Origin: Pseudoscleropodium purum
Taxonomy: Eukaryota > Streptophyta > Bryopsida > Hypnales > Brachytheciaceae
NCBI GenBank assembly: GCA_963969395.1
Contig: OZ017801.1
Location: 126,501-190,500, forward strand
Length of the DNA stretch: 64,000 bases
Reading direction: 5' to 3'
In this document: positions 1 to 10,382 of the stretch, piece by piece
Position numbering within the stretch: position 1 is the stretch's first letter
Layout of the letters: every line of letters starts with the position of its first letter
Position numbers and translations under genes: made by a program
Notes under the pieces: generated by a model
Database searches by the model: none
What the model was told of the DNA's origin: nothing
The model's input: the letters and a program-made list of their open reading frames with translations, nothing else

Positions 1-384
1 GGTCAATACAGGTTGCCTTCAGATCTAATGTGGAGGGCTGACCTGGATACGTGATTCAGTATATTGATCTGGTACCCTTCCCTGCTGAATTCTCAATTCG
101 AATTTTTGATCAGTATATGCTTGTTTTTAAGCTGATTGTAGTCTGGCTCAACGAATTCATGTTTTGGACGTTCTTACACTAAATGGAAAATGAAGAAACA
201 AGGAACCGTCACCTGCAAGCTCTTTCAGTTGTGAAAATTTAGAATTCCTTACTCTATCTATTTTTTCCAAAAAAGACTGAATGCTGGGGCCTTAGGCATC
301 ATCCCAGTTGATTGATGTATGGTTTAGGACCAACACCTGAGCATTGAGTTAGTTCCATGCTGGTTGCACTTCCAAAGTTGGCTA
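1..384. other. Unassigned AT-rich sequence at window edge
   Basis: No coding frame, RNA gene or repeat structure is visible here. It leads into the GGCTGGCT minisatellite. Confidence 0.4.
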
Positions 385-560
385 CGGGTCCAAGGCACCG
401 GCCAGTTCTAGTCAAGTACTCCGAAGGGCTGGCTGACCAGCCTAATTAACTGAATGGCTAGCCGGTCCAATTACTAGAGGGCTGGCTGGTTTGATTACTG
501 GAGGGCTGGCTTGGTCCAGTGGCCAGTTTGGCCACGATTGCTGGATTGGTTGCCTTCTGA
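385..560. repeat. GGCTGGCT-type degenerate minisatellite
   Basis: Units of about 24-31 bases recur with cores such as GGGCTGGCTG, GGCTAGCCGGTCCAATTAC and GGGCTGGCTGGTTTGATTAC. Four or more diverged copies are seen. The block is clearly richer in G and C than its surroundings. A similar 'CTGGCT...ACCAATCTCAATTTGAA' mini-array lies near 20950-21060, but the two are not clearly the same family. Confidence 0.6.
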
Positions 561-689
561 ACTGGAATTTTTGATAAAAATTGGTTGTTGCTTGCCACAC
601 TTTTGGATCTCCTTTGGAGACCCCTAACCCAATCTAAATCAGATTTTAGGCAAGGTTTCTTCTTCTAATTCTATAAAAATGACCAAAAA

Positions 690-2120
690 GGATGTTTAAA
701 AAGTTAGTGTAAGGAGCAAAGCTTTGTCATATGAGGCTATACCACCCCACAATTTTGGCAAGCTATGTGTGATAAAACCTTGGAAGCTTGGAACTCGCCC
801 CAAATTCTCCCCAAAAGACAAAAATAACATGTGGACACATATTCTTCTACATACAATTCTACTGGGGATTTTCTTCAATGATATTGTGAAATCCCACTCT
901 TGGAGCTTGGTGGAGAATGATGTGACTCTTCCCACAATGACGACAATAGTTTTAACACATAATGTGAGCAAGTATTTCAAAGGGACCCCCATGTCCTTTG
1001 AAATAGACTCAATAAACACAACAGAAGTCTCAATTTGCAAAGAAAGACAAAGGGTTTGGATGATCACCAAACTTCCTTGACAATGTGGCCTTGTATGGCC
1101 TATAACAAAATGCAAAAGAATACTTTGTGTTGGTGGATCTCAAACCACTGGAGAGATTTGGTCTCAAGTGACCAAGGACACAAAACAAACAAAGGGGTGC
1201 AAAGGGAATCGGTGGGCATCCTTTTATATATTTTGGGGGATCCTACTTACCTCCTTTTACACTAAAACTACCTAAGTAAACTTAAAATTCACTAAAATCC
1301 ATAACTACTACGCCTAATTCTATCCTGCAGCCGAATGTCCTATATCTTTTGAAGGAAAACTCTAATAAAAAAATGGACTATGCCATTGGCTTCAGAAGAC
1401 CATTTTCAACCTCAAGACCTCCTAACCCCCAACTTCCATGTCAAAATTCTCACAATAGACAACGTTTTCCAATTAAGTGAAAAAGGTGAAAATATTAACT
1501 TTGGGAGTTTGTGATTTTTGCTAATTTTTGATTAGCTAGGATTGCTTAGAAGGTTCAAGAATGTAAGAAAAGAGTCCAAGATGACTTAATTCCACTTCCA
1601 TATGATTGTGATTTGTTGGTCAACTATAGAATGTTTTTGGAATTCCATTAAAATCCATTAGCACCGCCAATTCAAATAGTTGCCATTGTCGGAATGTTGC
1701 AAAACTTGATTAGGCTCATATTTAGACTGAAACACACTACCCTAATTTTTAGTGGGATTTTATCTTCACCACACAAATTTCTATGAATTTTCTAAGTTTC
1801 GGTGACTTCGGTTGACTTTCCATGAAGTCACGCTCCGTAATTCAAAAAATTACGAAACTTTTTGGGTAACTTCTAGGAAATCTTTTTATCCTTTGTGCAA
1901 AGTTTCAAGTCAAACTTGCACTTTTCCAAAGAGATCCAAATTTACTTTTTTGAATTTTAATTCCTTTGAGGAGGAATCATTTACAGTACTAGAAATTTGC
2001 GGGAGTTAATTCTTCCAAAGAAGAATCATTTCCATACTAAAGAATCTTGGTAGTTTAGCTTCTCTGTTACGCTCTTGGCATGTTTTTTTTTATAATAAAA
2101 CACCTTCTTTCTTGTAATGA
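690..2120 (+). repeat. Dispersed repeat R1, copy a
   Basis: This block shares long diverged stretches, in the same orientation, with 22680-23760 and 16340-17560. Landmarks in order are a 'GGTGCAAAG' start, 'ACTACGCCTA', 'TGCCATTGGCTTCAGAAGA', 'TTTGGGAGTTTG', 'CTAATTTTTAGTGGGATTTTA', 'CGGTTGACTTTCCATG' and 'GAGGAATCATTT'. Open frames of 118 codons (plus, 724-1080) and 139 codons (minus, 696-1115) overlap on opposite strands and resemble no family I know, so I treat them as chance frames inside the repeat. It is probably part of an old LTR-type retroelement, but no LTR ends, primer-binding site or polymerase motifs are visible. Confidence 0.6.
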
Positions 2121-4130
2121 CCTCTTTTTTTAAAAGTAATCGTAGATTTTACTTGAAAGGTCAATGTAAGAACTAATTTCCAAATTTGGCATTTAAAATG
2201 AAATTTTAAGAAAGTTGGATCAATCCTAGCTTATTAATTTTAGCCAATTTTGTCACATGCACTTTGTTTGATAACAATCTTCCACTGAATTCACATTAAG
2301 TGTTTTTCCCTATATTGTGCCTTTAATTGGAAACTACTCATAATCCCTTATTTGACGTTCCATCATTCATTCAGACTCTTTTAAGTAACCAAAGGAATCA
2401 CTTACGACATTTTTAGGATGTTTAGAAGATTAATCTCTATAGGTAGGGATTCCCCCTAACTATTCTCCAAATCCATTTTCGGGGGTCTTTTGGGCCATAA
2501 AATGAGCAAAAAGCGAAAAAAAACAAAAAACCTCAAGATCCAAGTGACATTCACGAGGCTCACTCCTATAAGTCTACATTAACTTTTAGTTTCAAGATTG
2601 AATTGTAAATGTAAATGTCACCTAAATTTAAGGTTCCTTTCTAGCTTGAATTAGATGAATTTTGATATTTTTTTATCTAAAATTTATACTCTCAATTATC
2701 CAATTTCATTATAATTTATTTTCCTTAATATTTATCCATTTAAATTTTTTTGATATTTCTGAAAACCTTTAAGAATTACCTAATAGATTTTGAATCTAGA
2801 GTTGGATTTTAATTATTTTCTAAATTTGAGCTCAACTTCTAATTTCTAATGTAATTTCTAATAGTTTTCTTAAAAGAACAAAGTGCCAAATTCAAGGACA
2901 TACCTCAAAATCCATTTCTATCTCATCCCCATTTTCTAACATGCATATTATAGTTATAATGAGGTTTGTCTTGATTTATTTTTGTTTTATTTTTTGTGTC
3001 TTTATATACAATTTGAATAACAACTTTTACAAAAAGGGGTATAAATTCTATTTGTGATTGAATTGGTTTCCTTCAACCTTTTTATTTCTACTTCTCTCTT
3101 GACTTTTACCAAATTTTTTTCTATGTTTTTTTCTTTTTTCTTGGATTATTTTAGAATTTCAATTTTTGATTTCTATTACTACTAATTGATTTTTGATAAT
3201 TCTAGAATTCAAACAATTGTAATGACATAATACTCATAAATGCTAAATAAGTATATATTGAAGACATTAAAATTTCATTTGGTCAATTATGCAAATTATA
3301 ATCAACAATCTTTGTTAAATAAAAAGTCAAAACTCTATAAGGAAGTCAACTTAGTCTCCTAACTATGCCCAAAGCTTTAAGTAGCAACTTGTAACCTATA
3401 TACTTCTGATTCAAATACTTAGACTTTAAATACAAATGGCATTCCTCACTTGCTCTTGCTCTCTGGATACTCAAGTATGGCTTTTTTCACACTCTTTTAT
3501 TTCTCCTTAAATTAGATTTTTTTCAAGTTTTTTTCTAAAACCTACAGTTTTTAATCTACTTCACTAGTTTGAATGCATTAGATTTCACTTTGTATCAACC
3601 AATCTAATTAGCTCTTAATTTGTATCAACCACCACAATCAATCAATATAATTAGTCAATTTTCTAATGCAACCAATCTATTAGTGTATGAGCTACACGTG
3701 TCATCATGTCCTCATGTTAAACAATATTCCATCTTTGTGATTAAAGATATCAACAATCTCTATATTTGAACCAATAATTTGTAGGACTCTCTTGTCACCA
3801 AATATATATTTCAGTTTTAGAAAAACCTAGCCATAAGGAATCAAAACACATTTAATATGCATTTTGAGACCCTTTTCATATATTTTCCAAAAACCAAGCC
3901 CAAAATGAAAACATCTATTATCTTAGGTTGTTTATTGTTTCACTTTTCTCTACTTCTTTTGTGAATTGCATGACAAATTAAAATTTTTAAATTAAAATAT
4001 AAACATAGGCCACCCTAAATTTTTGAACACAAGTTACATAATAGGCACAACATACAACAACAACAAATTTTTAATAGGTATGAAATAGAGTTATGTTGAC
4101 ATTCTAAGGAATGGGATCTACAACCAAAAT
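2121..4130. other. AT-rich sequence without recognisable features
   Basis: No frame longer than about 60 codons, no RNA gene and no clear repeat pair were recognised. Poly-A and poly-T runs are common. It may be deeply decayed repeat DNA. Confidence 0.4.
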
Positions 4131-4139
4131 ACTAGAGGG

Positions 4140-4720
4140 TCATCTTAGATTGACCCCTTTTCCCTTGGACTATCCCTAAAGTAAAAGAATGACTATAAAA
4201 AAAAAATGACTACAAAATATGACTCCTCCTCCAAAAAACAATATGACTGAAGCAAAATATGACTATATACTCTCTAAACATGTTCCTAGTCCAAATTTTC
4301 CATGGGCTATTCAAAAAAGAGAAAAAATGACTATAAAAAAATATAACTCCAAAATATGACTCCCCAAAAAATATGACTCAAGCAAAATATGACTAGATGA
4401 TCTATAAATATGTTCCCTACCCAAATTTTCCTTGGGTTGCCCAAAATGAAAAAAAATGACTATGAAAAACATGTGACTACAAAATATGACTCCTCCTAAA
4501 ATATGATTACAAAATATGACTCAAGCAAAAATATGACTAGGTGCTCTTCAAATATGTTCCCTGCCCAAATTTTCCTTGGGCTACACTAAAACAAAAAAAT
4601 GTCACTACTAAAAAAATATGACTACAAAATATGACTAACACAAAAATATGACTATAAATATGACTAGATGTTCTCCAAATATGTTCCTTACCATTCCCTA
4701 TGAAGTACTTAACCTTTCCC
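4140..4720 (+). repeat. ATATGACT-rich tandem array (~120-150 bp units)
   Basis: Four imperfect long units recur. Each contains several 'AAATATGACT(A/C)' cores, followed by 'CAAATATGTTCC(C)T' and 'CCAAATTTTCC(T/A)TGGGCT'. The latter motif is near 4294, 4421 and 4566. The array therefore has a short octamer inside a longer repeat. Just downstream (4770-4860) the same octamer occurs in inverse form (AGTCATATTT, three copies), so the region could fold back on itself. Confidence 0.8.
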
Positions 4721-5112
4721 AATGGATGTACACTATACACTCATGGAATACAAGGCCAAAATATGAGAAATAGTCATATTTGTAGTCATATTTTTTTCCA
4801 AGATGTTGGCCTCCAAGAATATGACTATGAGCAGTCACCAATCATCCTGAGTCATATTTTTGCAGTTACAAAATGCTGGTTTTGCTGTAGTGCTATTTTG
4901 TTAATTTGGGTATAGTTAACAAAAATTTGTAAAAATGGACATTACAGTATCTAAATCAACAAGAAATTGTTGATGTCTTGTTAATTTGGTCACTAGTTTT
5001 TAAGTAGTGCACATGATCCTGTTAGTCATCAATTTAACCTCACCATGATACCAGACCACAATTTATAAATTAAAATGGCTTAAACATCTCTCAAAAGGAT
5101 CCCTCCAACAAC

Positions 5113-5289
5113 CACTGTAAAAAAAAACATACTTTAGGTGATTTTGAATCTAATAATTGATGTTTAAGTTGATGATTTTAGGTGACATCCATTGGACATC
5201 ATTGTTGACATAAAAACAAAGGTTGTTATATTGGATATCACCTAAAATCCGTCAACTTAGACATTGAAAAACTATAGTTTCTTAAAGTG
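5113..5289. mobile_element. CACTA-like miniature fold-back element
   Basis: The left end CACTGTAAAAAAAAACATAC and the right end, read in reverse (CACTTTAAGAAACTATAG), are both close to the CACTA-family terminus CACTATAAG. Inside, the motif TTTAGGTGA appears from both sides. At about 177 bp the unit has no coding capacity. The flanking trinucleotides (AAC on the left, AGT on the right) do not form the 3-bp target duplication expected of CACTA, so the insertion is old or the ends are off by a few bases. Confidence 0.5.
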
Positions 5290-6424
5290 AGTGGTAGGAT
5301 AACCCTTTTAATGTTCACATACCTCCTAATATGTAAACTACACACAACAAGCCCACACAACCAATAAAAGAAATGACTACAACAACAAACAACAGAGCTC
5401 ATCCAACAATGGTGAAATTTTTTTTATATTCCTGAACTGTTGTTTGTGAACTACAAACTAAAGACACCTTTGATCTCCATGTTTCATGAATCCTACAAAA
5501 GTGAAATATATACAATTTCTACTACAAGTGAGTAAAAACACTCCCACCCAACAAATGGACCAATTCTATAAGAGTTTTTTTACTACATTGGCAAAAAAAA
5601 CTAGAGTTAACTAGTGGAAAGTGTATGGAACTATAAACCTATTTTGACTTCCAAATAATGAACTCCTATAAAGTTTGTGGTCAATTTTTAGTCAAATGAT
5701 TCTAAGTGAAAAGGGGGAAATATCCAAAAATCACCTAAATATGCATCTCATCATCGCTAAAGTCATTTTAATCCATTTTCTAGAAGTTAGAGCAATATTT
5801 TACACCTAAATCTCTAAAATTGACTAATAGGGAACCAAACAAGGCCAAATGGAGTTGTAACTGAAGAAAATTACAATACATCTATTCACCAAAAATCCAT
5901 GGCTCATACACAATTGATTCTTCCTATTCATTCTTCCAATTAATCTCCTATGCCCTATCTGCATTTATATTTACTATTTGGGGCCCCAAATGCAAATTTG
6001 GACCTTGAAAAGGAATTCTAGTATCCTCATTCATCTCGAAACTCAAAAAAATTACATACAACATCTAATTTTGTACATGCGTTGATCCTAACATTCTTTT
6101 TACAAGTATTTCCCAACCACTTAGAATTGATTACACACTTTCAATTAGTGGATGAATAAGCAAGCACCATTAATTATTATGCCAATTTACAAATCATTTG
6201 CCTCATTTTACATACATGGGATCCATTTCATCATACATTAACTAGGTGGGAGAAGCACTCCATAATTTAGGTAATTTTTAGTAATGAGTAATTTGCTATT
6301 TTAGGTTTTATACCTTGCAAGAGTTCTTAAAGAACCACACAAAGATCCCAATTAATCCTACTCTTAGATTATTGTGGTTAGACACAACTTAGTGTATTTC
6401 AAGCAATTTCAATATATTTATCCT
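5290..6424. other. AT-rich sequence without recognisable features
   Basis: No coding frame or repeat partner was identified within the window. Confidence 0.35.
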
Positions 6425-7475
6425 TTGTTGCAGCCCAAATCACACTTCACTACTCAATGGGTTCACCATGCTTTGTTCCAACCTTGCTTGAGCCACAACT
6501 AGCTAAAATAGCATATGCCACACACCCATAGTATTATTCACTACTTCCAAATTGTCACTACTAGGTTCAAATCACAAAGACTCTAACACACATTTTCCAT
6601 GTGACACCAAGCATGCCACATTGTGATATGGGGTGGAATTTCCATTTTAATGTGCTAGGACCTGTAGTAGTACTATTCACCCCCTCTAACTACCCTTGAA
6701 TGTCACTTTGCCCCAAATTAGTCCATAATGTATTTGCTATTTTTTTAGCATAGCTAATTGGCATACCCAAACCATCTTGGGTTTGGGAAAACTACCTATG
6801 CATATCCAACCAAAATCACCAAGTTCTATCACCGTTTGGACTCCTAAACTTCCAAACTACCTAACTTTGCAATCAGAGTTTCAAATCTCACATGCAAGTC
6901 CATTTTGGAAATCTAGACAAAGAATAGATGTCGGTGGACTCCTCACTTGCCCCATTTGGACAAGTTCTCACAAAGTTATGACCCTCCAAAGATTTGGGTC
7001 CACTAGGTGAGGCCATTTTGCCTTCACCACAGCTTTTCTTTTTGGTTATAACTTTTGACTTATAGCTTAGAACCTTGTAATGTTTGTCATTATATCTTCC
7101 TTGTGTTTATATATTTTTAATAATATGTCACTTGCCTTAATCCAATATGTATTGTCTAAAAGCAACTCCTTGAAACCCTTAAATGTCCCAACGTCAATGG
7201 GACACCTCTAACTTTAAGTGGTCATAACTTTTGGCTCACTAGTCCAAATCATGCATTCTTTAAACTACTATATGTGTCTTCTCAAGAGCTTTCTAAAATG
7301 TATAATACCTTACCATATCCTTCAAATTTAGGGCGCTATTGCGCCTTATTTACTGGAGAATGTCTCACTTCTTCTCTCTTAGACTATTGCAAGGCTTGGG
7401 GAGTCACCACCAAGGTCTTCTTGCTCACAAAGGCACTTTGGACACCCAAAGGAAATAGGGTGTGACATCCTTGAA
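6425..7475 (+). repeat. Dispersed repeat R2, copy a
   Basis: About 1.05 kb matches 21565-22670 in opposite orientation. The match runs from 'TTGCAGCCCAAATCACA' to 'GGTGTGACATCC'. A 77-codon open stretch at 6777-7010 differs from its counterpart at 22026-22259 at only six residues. The similarity continues well beyond both open stretches, so this is DNA-level repetition rather than proof of a gene. The family is probably retrotransposon-derived, but no diagnostic protein motif is visible. Confidence 0.75.
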
Positions 7476-8068
7476 GTCCAAGTAACCTTGTCTTTCTTCT
7501 TGCCCATTTTTTACCAACACTTTAATTACTTCACATACTTCAACTTCTATGGAATATGTATACGCCAAGACTCCTATACCTTGATAAACTTGCGGGAGAA
7601 CAAAATCACTTCATGTAAGGAGGAAATAAATAAATAAAAAGACCAAACCAAACTCTTACCTAGACTTCTCAACTTCAATGTCAAAATTGGAGCTCTTGGA
7701 GTTTTTCCTTCCAAGCAAATCACTTTGTATTTTGCTCTGCAATGTTTTGCCTAATGTCATGATTTTCATGCGAGGAAGGTTTCAAATTGGATTGATTGAT
7801 TCAATGATGCTCTTATATATTATTCATTTGTCGAATCTAAACTTTGATTTCATGCTTCTTATTGAAATTTATTGTGTTGGACATCATAGTTGGTAATTGT
7901 TATCTTGTGCAAATTTGGTGGTTTATTTGTGGCCAATAGCCTACTTCCACCAACATTAGATGGGAGTTGACAAAAATGGAAATTCCTTGTGACATTTGAC
8001 AGCCTTCCAATTTGCCACTCCCCACATGGGATCATTGATCATACTAAGATTTTTGTGAGTGTTGTTTT
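7476..8068. other. Unassigned AT-rich spacer
   Basis: Nothing recognised. A 72-codon open stretch (7678-7896) is hydrophobic and has no family resemblance, and I regard it as chance. Confidence 0.35.
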
Positions 8069-9050
8069 TGCTATAAGAAAATGGGGTAAAATGCGATTGC
8101 GATAAATGATTGCTACGCAGTCATTTCAGATACTCGCGATTGTAGCGAGACTAGGGCCTTTGCAGTCATTAAAGTTGAGTCATTTATATAAATGATTGCA
8201 ATTTTATTATTACCATCCAAAGTAGTCTTGGATGACTGTTTGGATGAAAAGAATAATATATGAGGGTATTAGGAAAAGAAGTTAAAGAAAATGGAGACTT
8301 TGTTGCCATCTTTCAAGAGATTTTTTTCTTTTTCGTGACATGAACATCCATGTCATCAATCATTTACTAGTCATTTTGCAATTAGGGTAGACCCATTGAA
8401 AATCCGACTTGGACTTCTACTTTGGTTGTCATTTAGTAGTCATTTTTTAGTAACAACAGACCTTTGTAAAATTCGACATGGACATCCACGTCAACAGTCA
8501 TTCTTCAATCATTCTCTTGTCATTTTGAAGTTATGATAGACCCGTGAAAAATTTGACATAGACATCACATCAATAGTCGTTCTTAAGTTATGATAGACCC
8601 ATGAAAAATCTGACGTGAATATCCACATAAACAATCATTTTCAAGTTATAGCTATATATTATACACAATTTATTACATAAAATACATTACACCATATACA
8701 ATTTGCACCATACATCAGATACAATCTATCATATATAATACATCATTTTTTGCAATATATTGCATGGCTCCCAAAGCCACTTAATGTGAGTAGATGGAGG
8801 AGAAATAACAAGCCTTTATACAAGTGGAGGATAGTAGGCAAGACAAACCATGTGGGATATGAAAAACATAGGAAATGAGTTATAAGTAATATTTCAAACT
8901 TCATTTAGGCATAGTAAATTCTTTTTTTTCAATAAACTTTGAACTAGAAAAAATTGGGAAATCAATCTCACTTTCATTTCCAAAAGTTCATTTCAGATTT
9001 TGAATCGCAAATCAAAAGTTGTAGACAAATTTGAGAAAAAGATTTGAAAA
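8069..9050 (+). mobile_element. CACTA-related fragment with subterminal repeats
   Basis: It begins with TTGCTATAAGAAAATGGGG, close to a CACTATAAGAAA terminus. Diverged tandem motifs of the form 'GTCATT...GATAGACCC(A/G)TGAAAAAT(T/C)TGACATGGACATCCAC' follow (8360-8640), typical of CACTA subterminal arrays. The module around 8812-8870, with core AGACAAACCATGTGGGATATG, matches the reverse complement of 58120-58180 inside the complete CACTA element. A more distant copy is at 27580-27640. No right terminus was found. Confidence 0.5.
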
Positions 9051-9880
9051 GATTTTTTGACAATTTCTTAATACATATAAGAATCCTAATCCTCTGTCAA
9101 TTTATAGAAGTTAATATTTTTTGTTATAGAGATAATTGTAATCCGCTCATGCGTTCAATATTGGAATGGATTGCCATGAAGATGTTTGAAAATATAGCTG
9201 TGACACTCACTACATTCATTGGTCAATAGAATAAGTTGACTCTTCCTTCACCAAGAAATGACTTGTTCGTGACTATATATAGTGCATGTTAGTCATTCTT
9301 TAGTGGCATCAATGTCATTCAACAATCACTTTTCTTCATTTGCAAAACCACCAAAGTCAATGCCAAGTGGAGTTTAGTGAATGTGGAACTGAACTAACAC
9401 TTTTGATTATAGTAGATGTTGTTCATATAAATAGAAGTGCAAGTAAAGTGTGATTAGACTATTGGAAGGCATCAGCCATAGTGAAGCCCTTTACATTGCA
9501 AGTTTTTGTCAAGTACAGTGCTTTCTTATAAAGTAATTGATTAGACTGCCAAAATGTTTGGAAGCAATTGTAGACATATTTGGAATATTTAGAAGAAATA
9601 AAAAATTTAGGACTGAAGACATTAAATCCTTTTTATAGTCACATTTCACAGCCAATCATTATTTCACAGTTGCGTTTACTCCATTTTCTTGTAGTATTTC
9701 TTCTAAAAGGAATTGAGGCTGTAGTAGCTATCAATTTGTTGGTTTCTTGCTTGTTCTTGTTTCTATGTGCTCTAGTCTTCTTTCTAATCCTCAAATTCTA
9801 GCTAGCTATATTGCCTTGCAAAGTGTCATTGGTTTCTTGTCATTCCATCGTTTCTTCCTCACTCTTGATTCCTACATAGC
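9051..9880. other. Unassigned AT-rich spacer
   Basis: Only short hydrophobic open stretches are present (for example 9580-9801), with no recognisable family. Confidence 0.35.
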
Positions 9881-10382
9881 TTCTACGAGAGCACGGAAAC
9901 TCAAACCAGATAGGATTAGTCTAGAATAGGATTAGATAGTCTTACAATTTTTTATTTTTTTGGTAACCCATAGGATTTCTTGCTCCCTTAAGACTATTCT
10001 GGAAATAGTTAGTTTCCGGATTGCTAGAATTGTTACTAGCGTTACGGAAATGGATCCGATATATATCCAAAATCCGGAAAAATTCCAGATTCCGGTAACC
10101 TATGTTCTAGGGTACCGGTCTAGGGAACTAGGGTACCGTTATGGAAACGATCTTTTGCATGTTCTCCATCCGTAATTGTTGATTGCATGACAGGTACTTA
10201 AACCCACTACTACTTCACTTTTCTCCCTTTCTGGTTGCTAAACCATGTGGACGTATAGTTGAGGGAAAGAGTGGTGAGTTAGCGACCATGATAAGGAGAG
10301 GATGGAAAGGTTGGTGTTGTTTTGCACCGGACTAGGTTGTCAGGTGTTAGTGATTCATGGCGGCGGCTGGTGATCCACTTGC

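Noticed and set aside
696..1115. 139-codon minus frame and 118-codon plus frame at the same place
   Set aside because: They overlap on opposite strands, resemble no family, and lie inside dispersed repeat R1, whose other copies do not keep the frames open.
4140..4720. Telomere-like repeat
   Set aside because: The ATATGACT core is not a TTTAGGG-type repeat, and the array lies within longer tandem units.
6555..6580. 'GGTTCAAATCAC' as a tRNA T-arm
   Set aside because: No acceptor stem, anticodon arm or A box could be found at tRNA distance.
6777..7010. 77-codon frame conserved between two repeat copies as a possible gene
   Set aside because: The DNA similarity extends far beyond the frame on both sides, and there is no recognisable domain. 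Repeat identity explains it for now.
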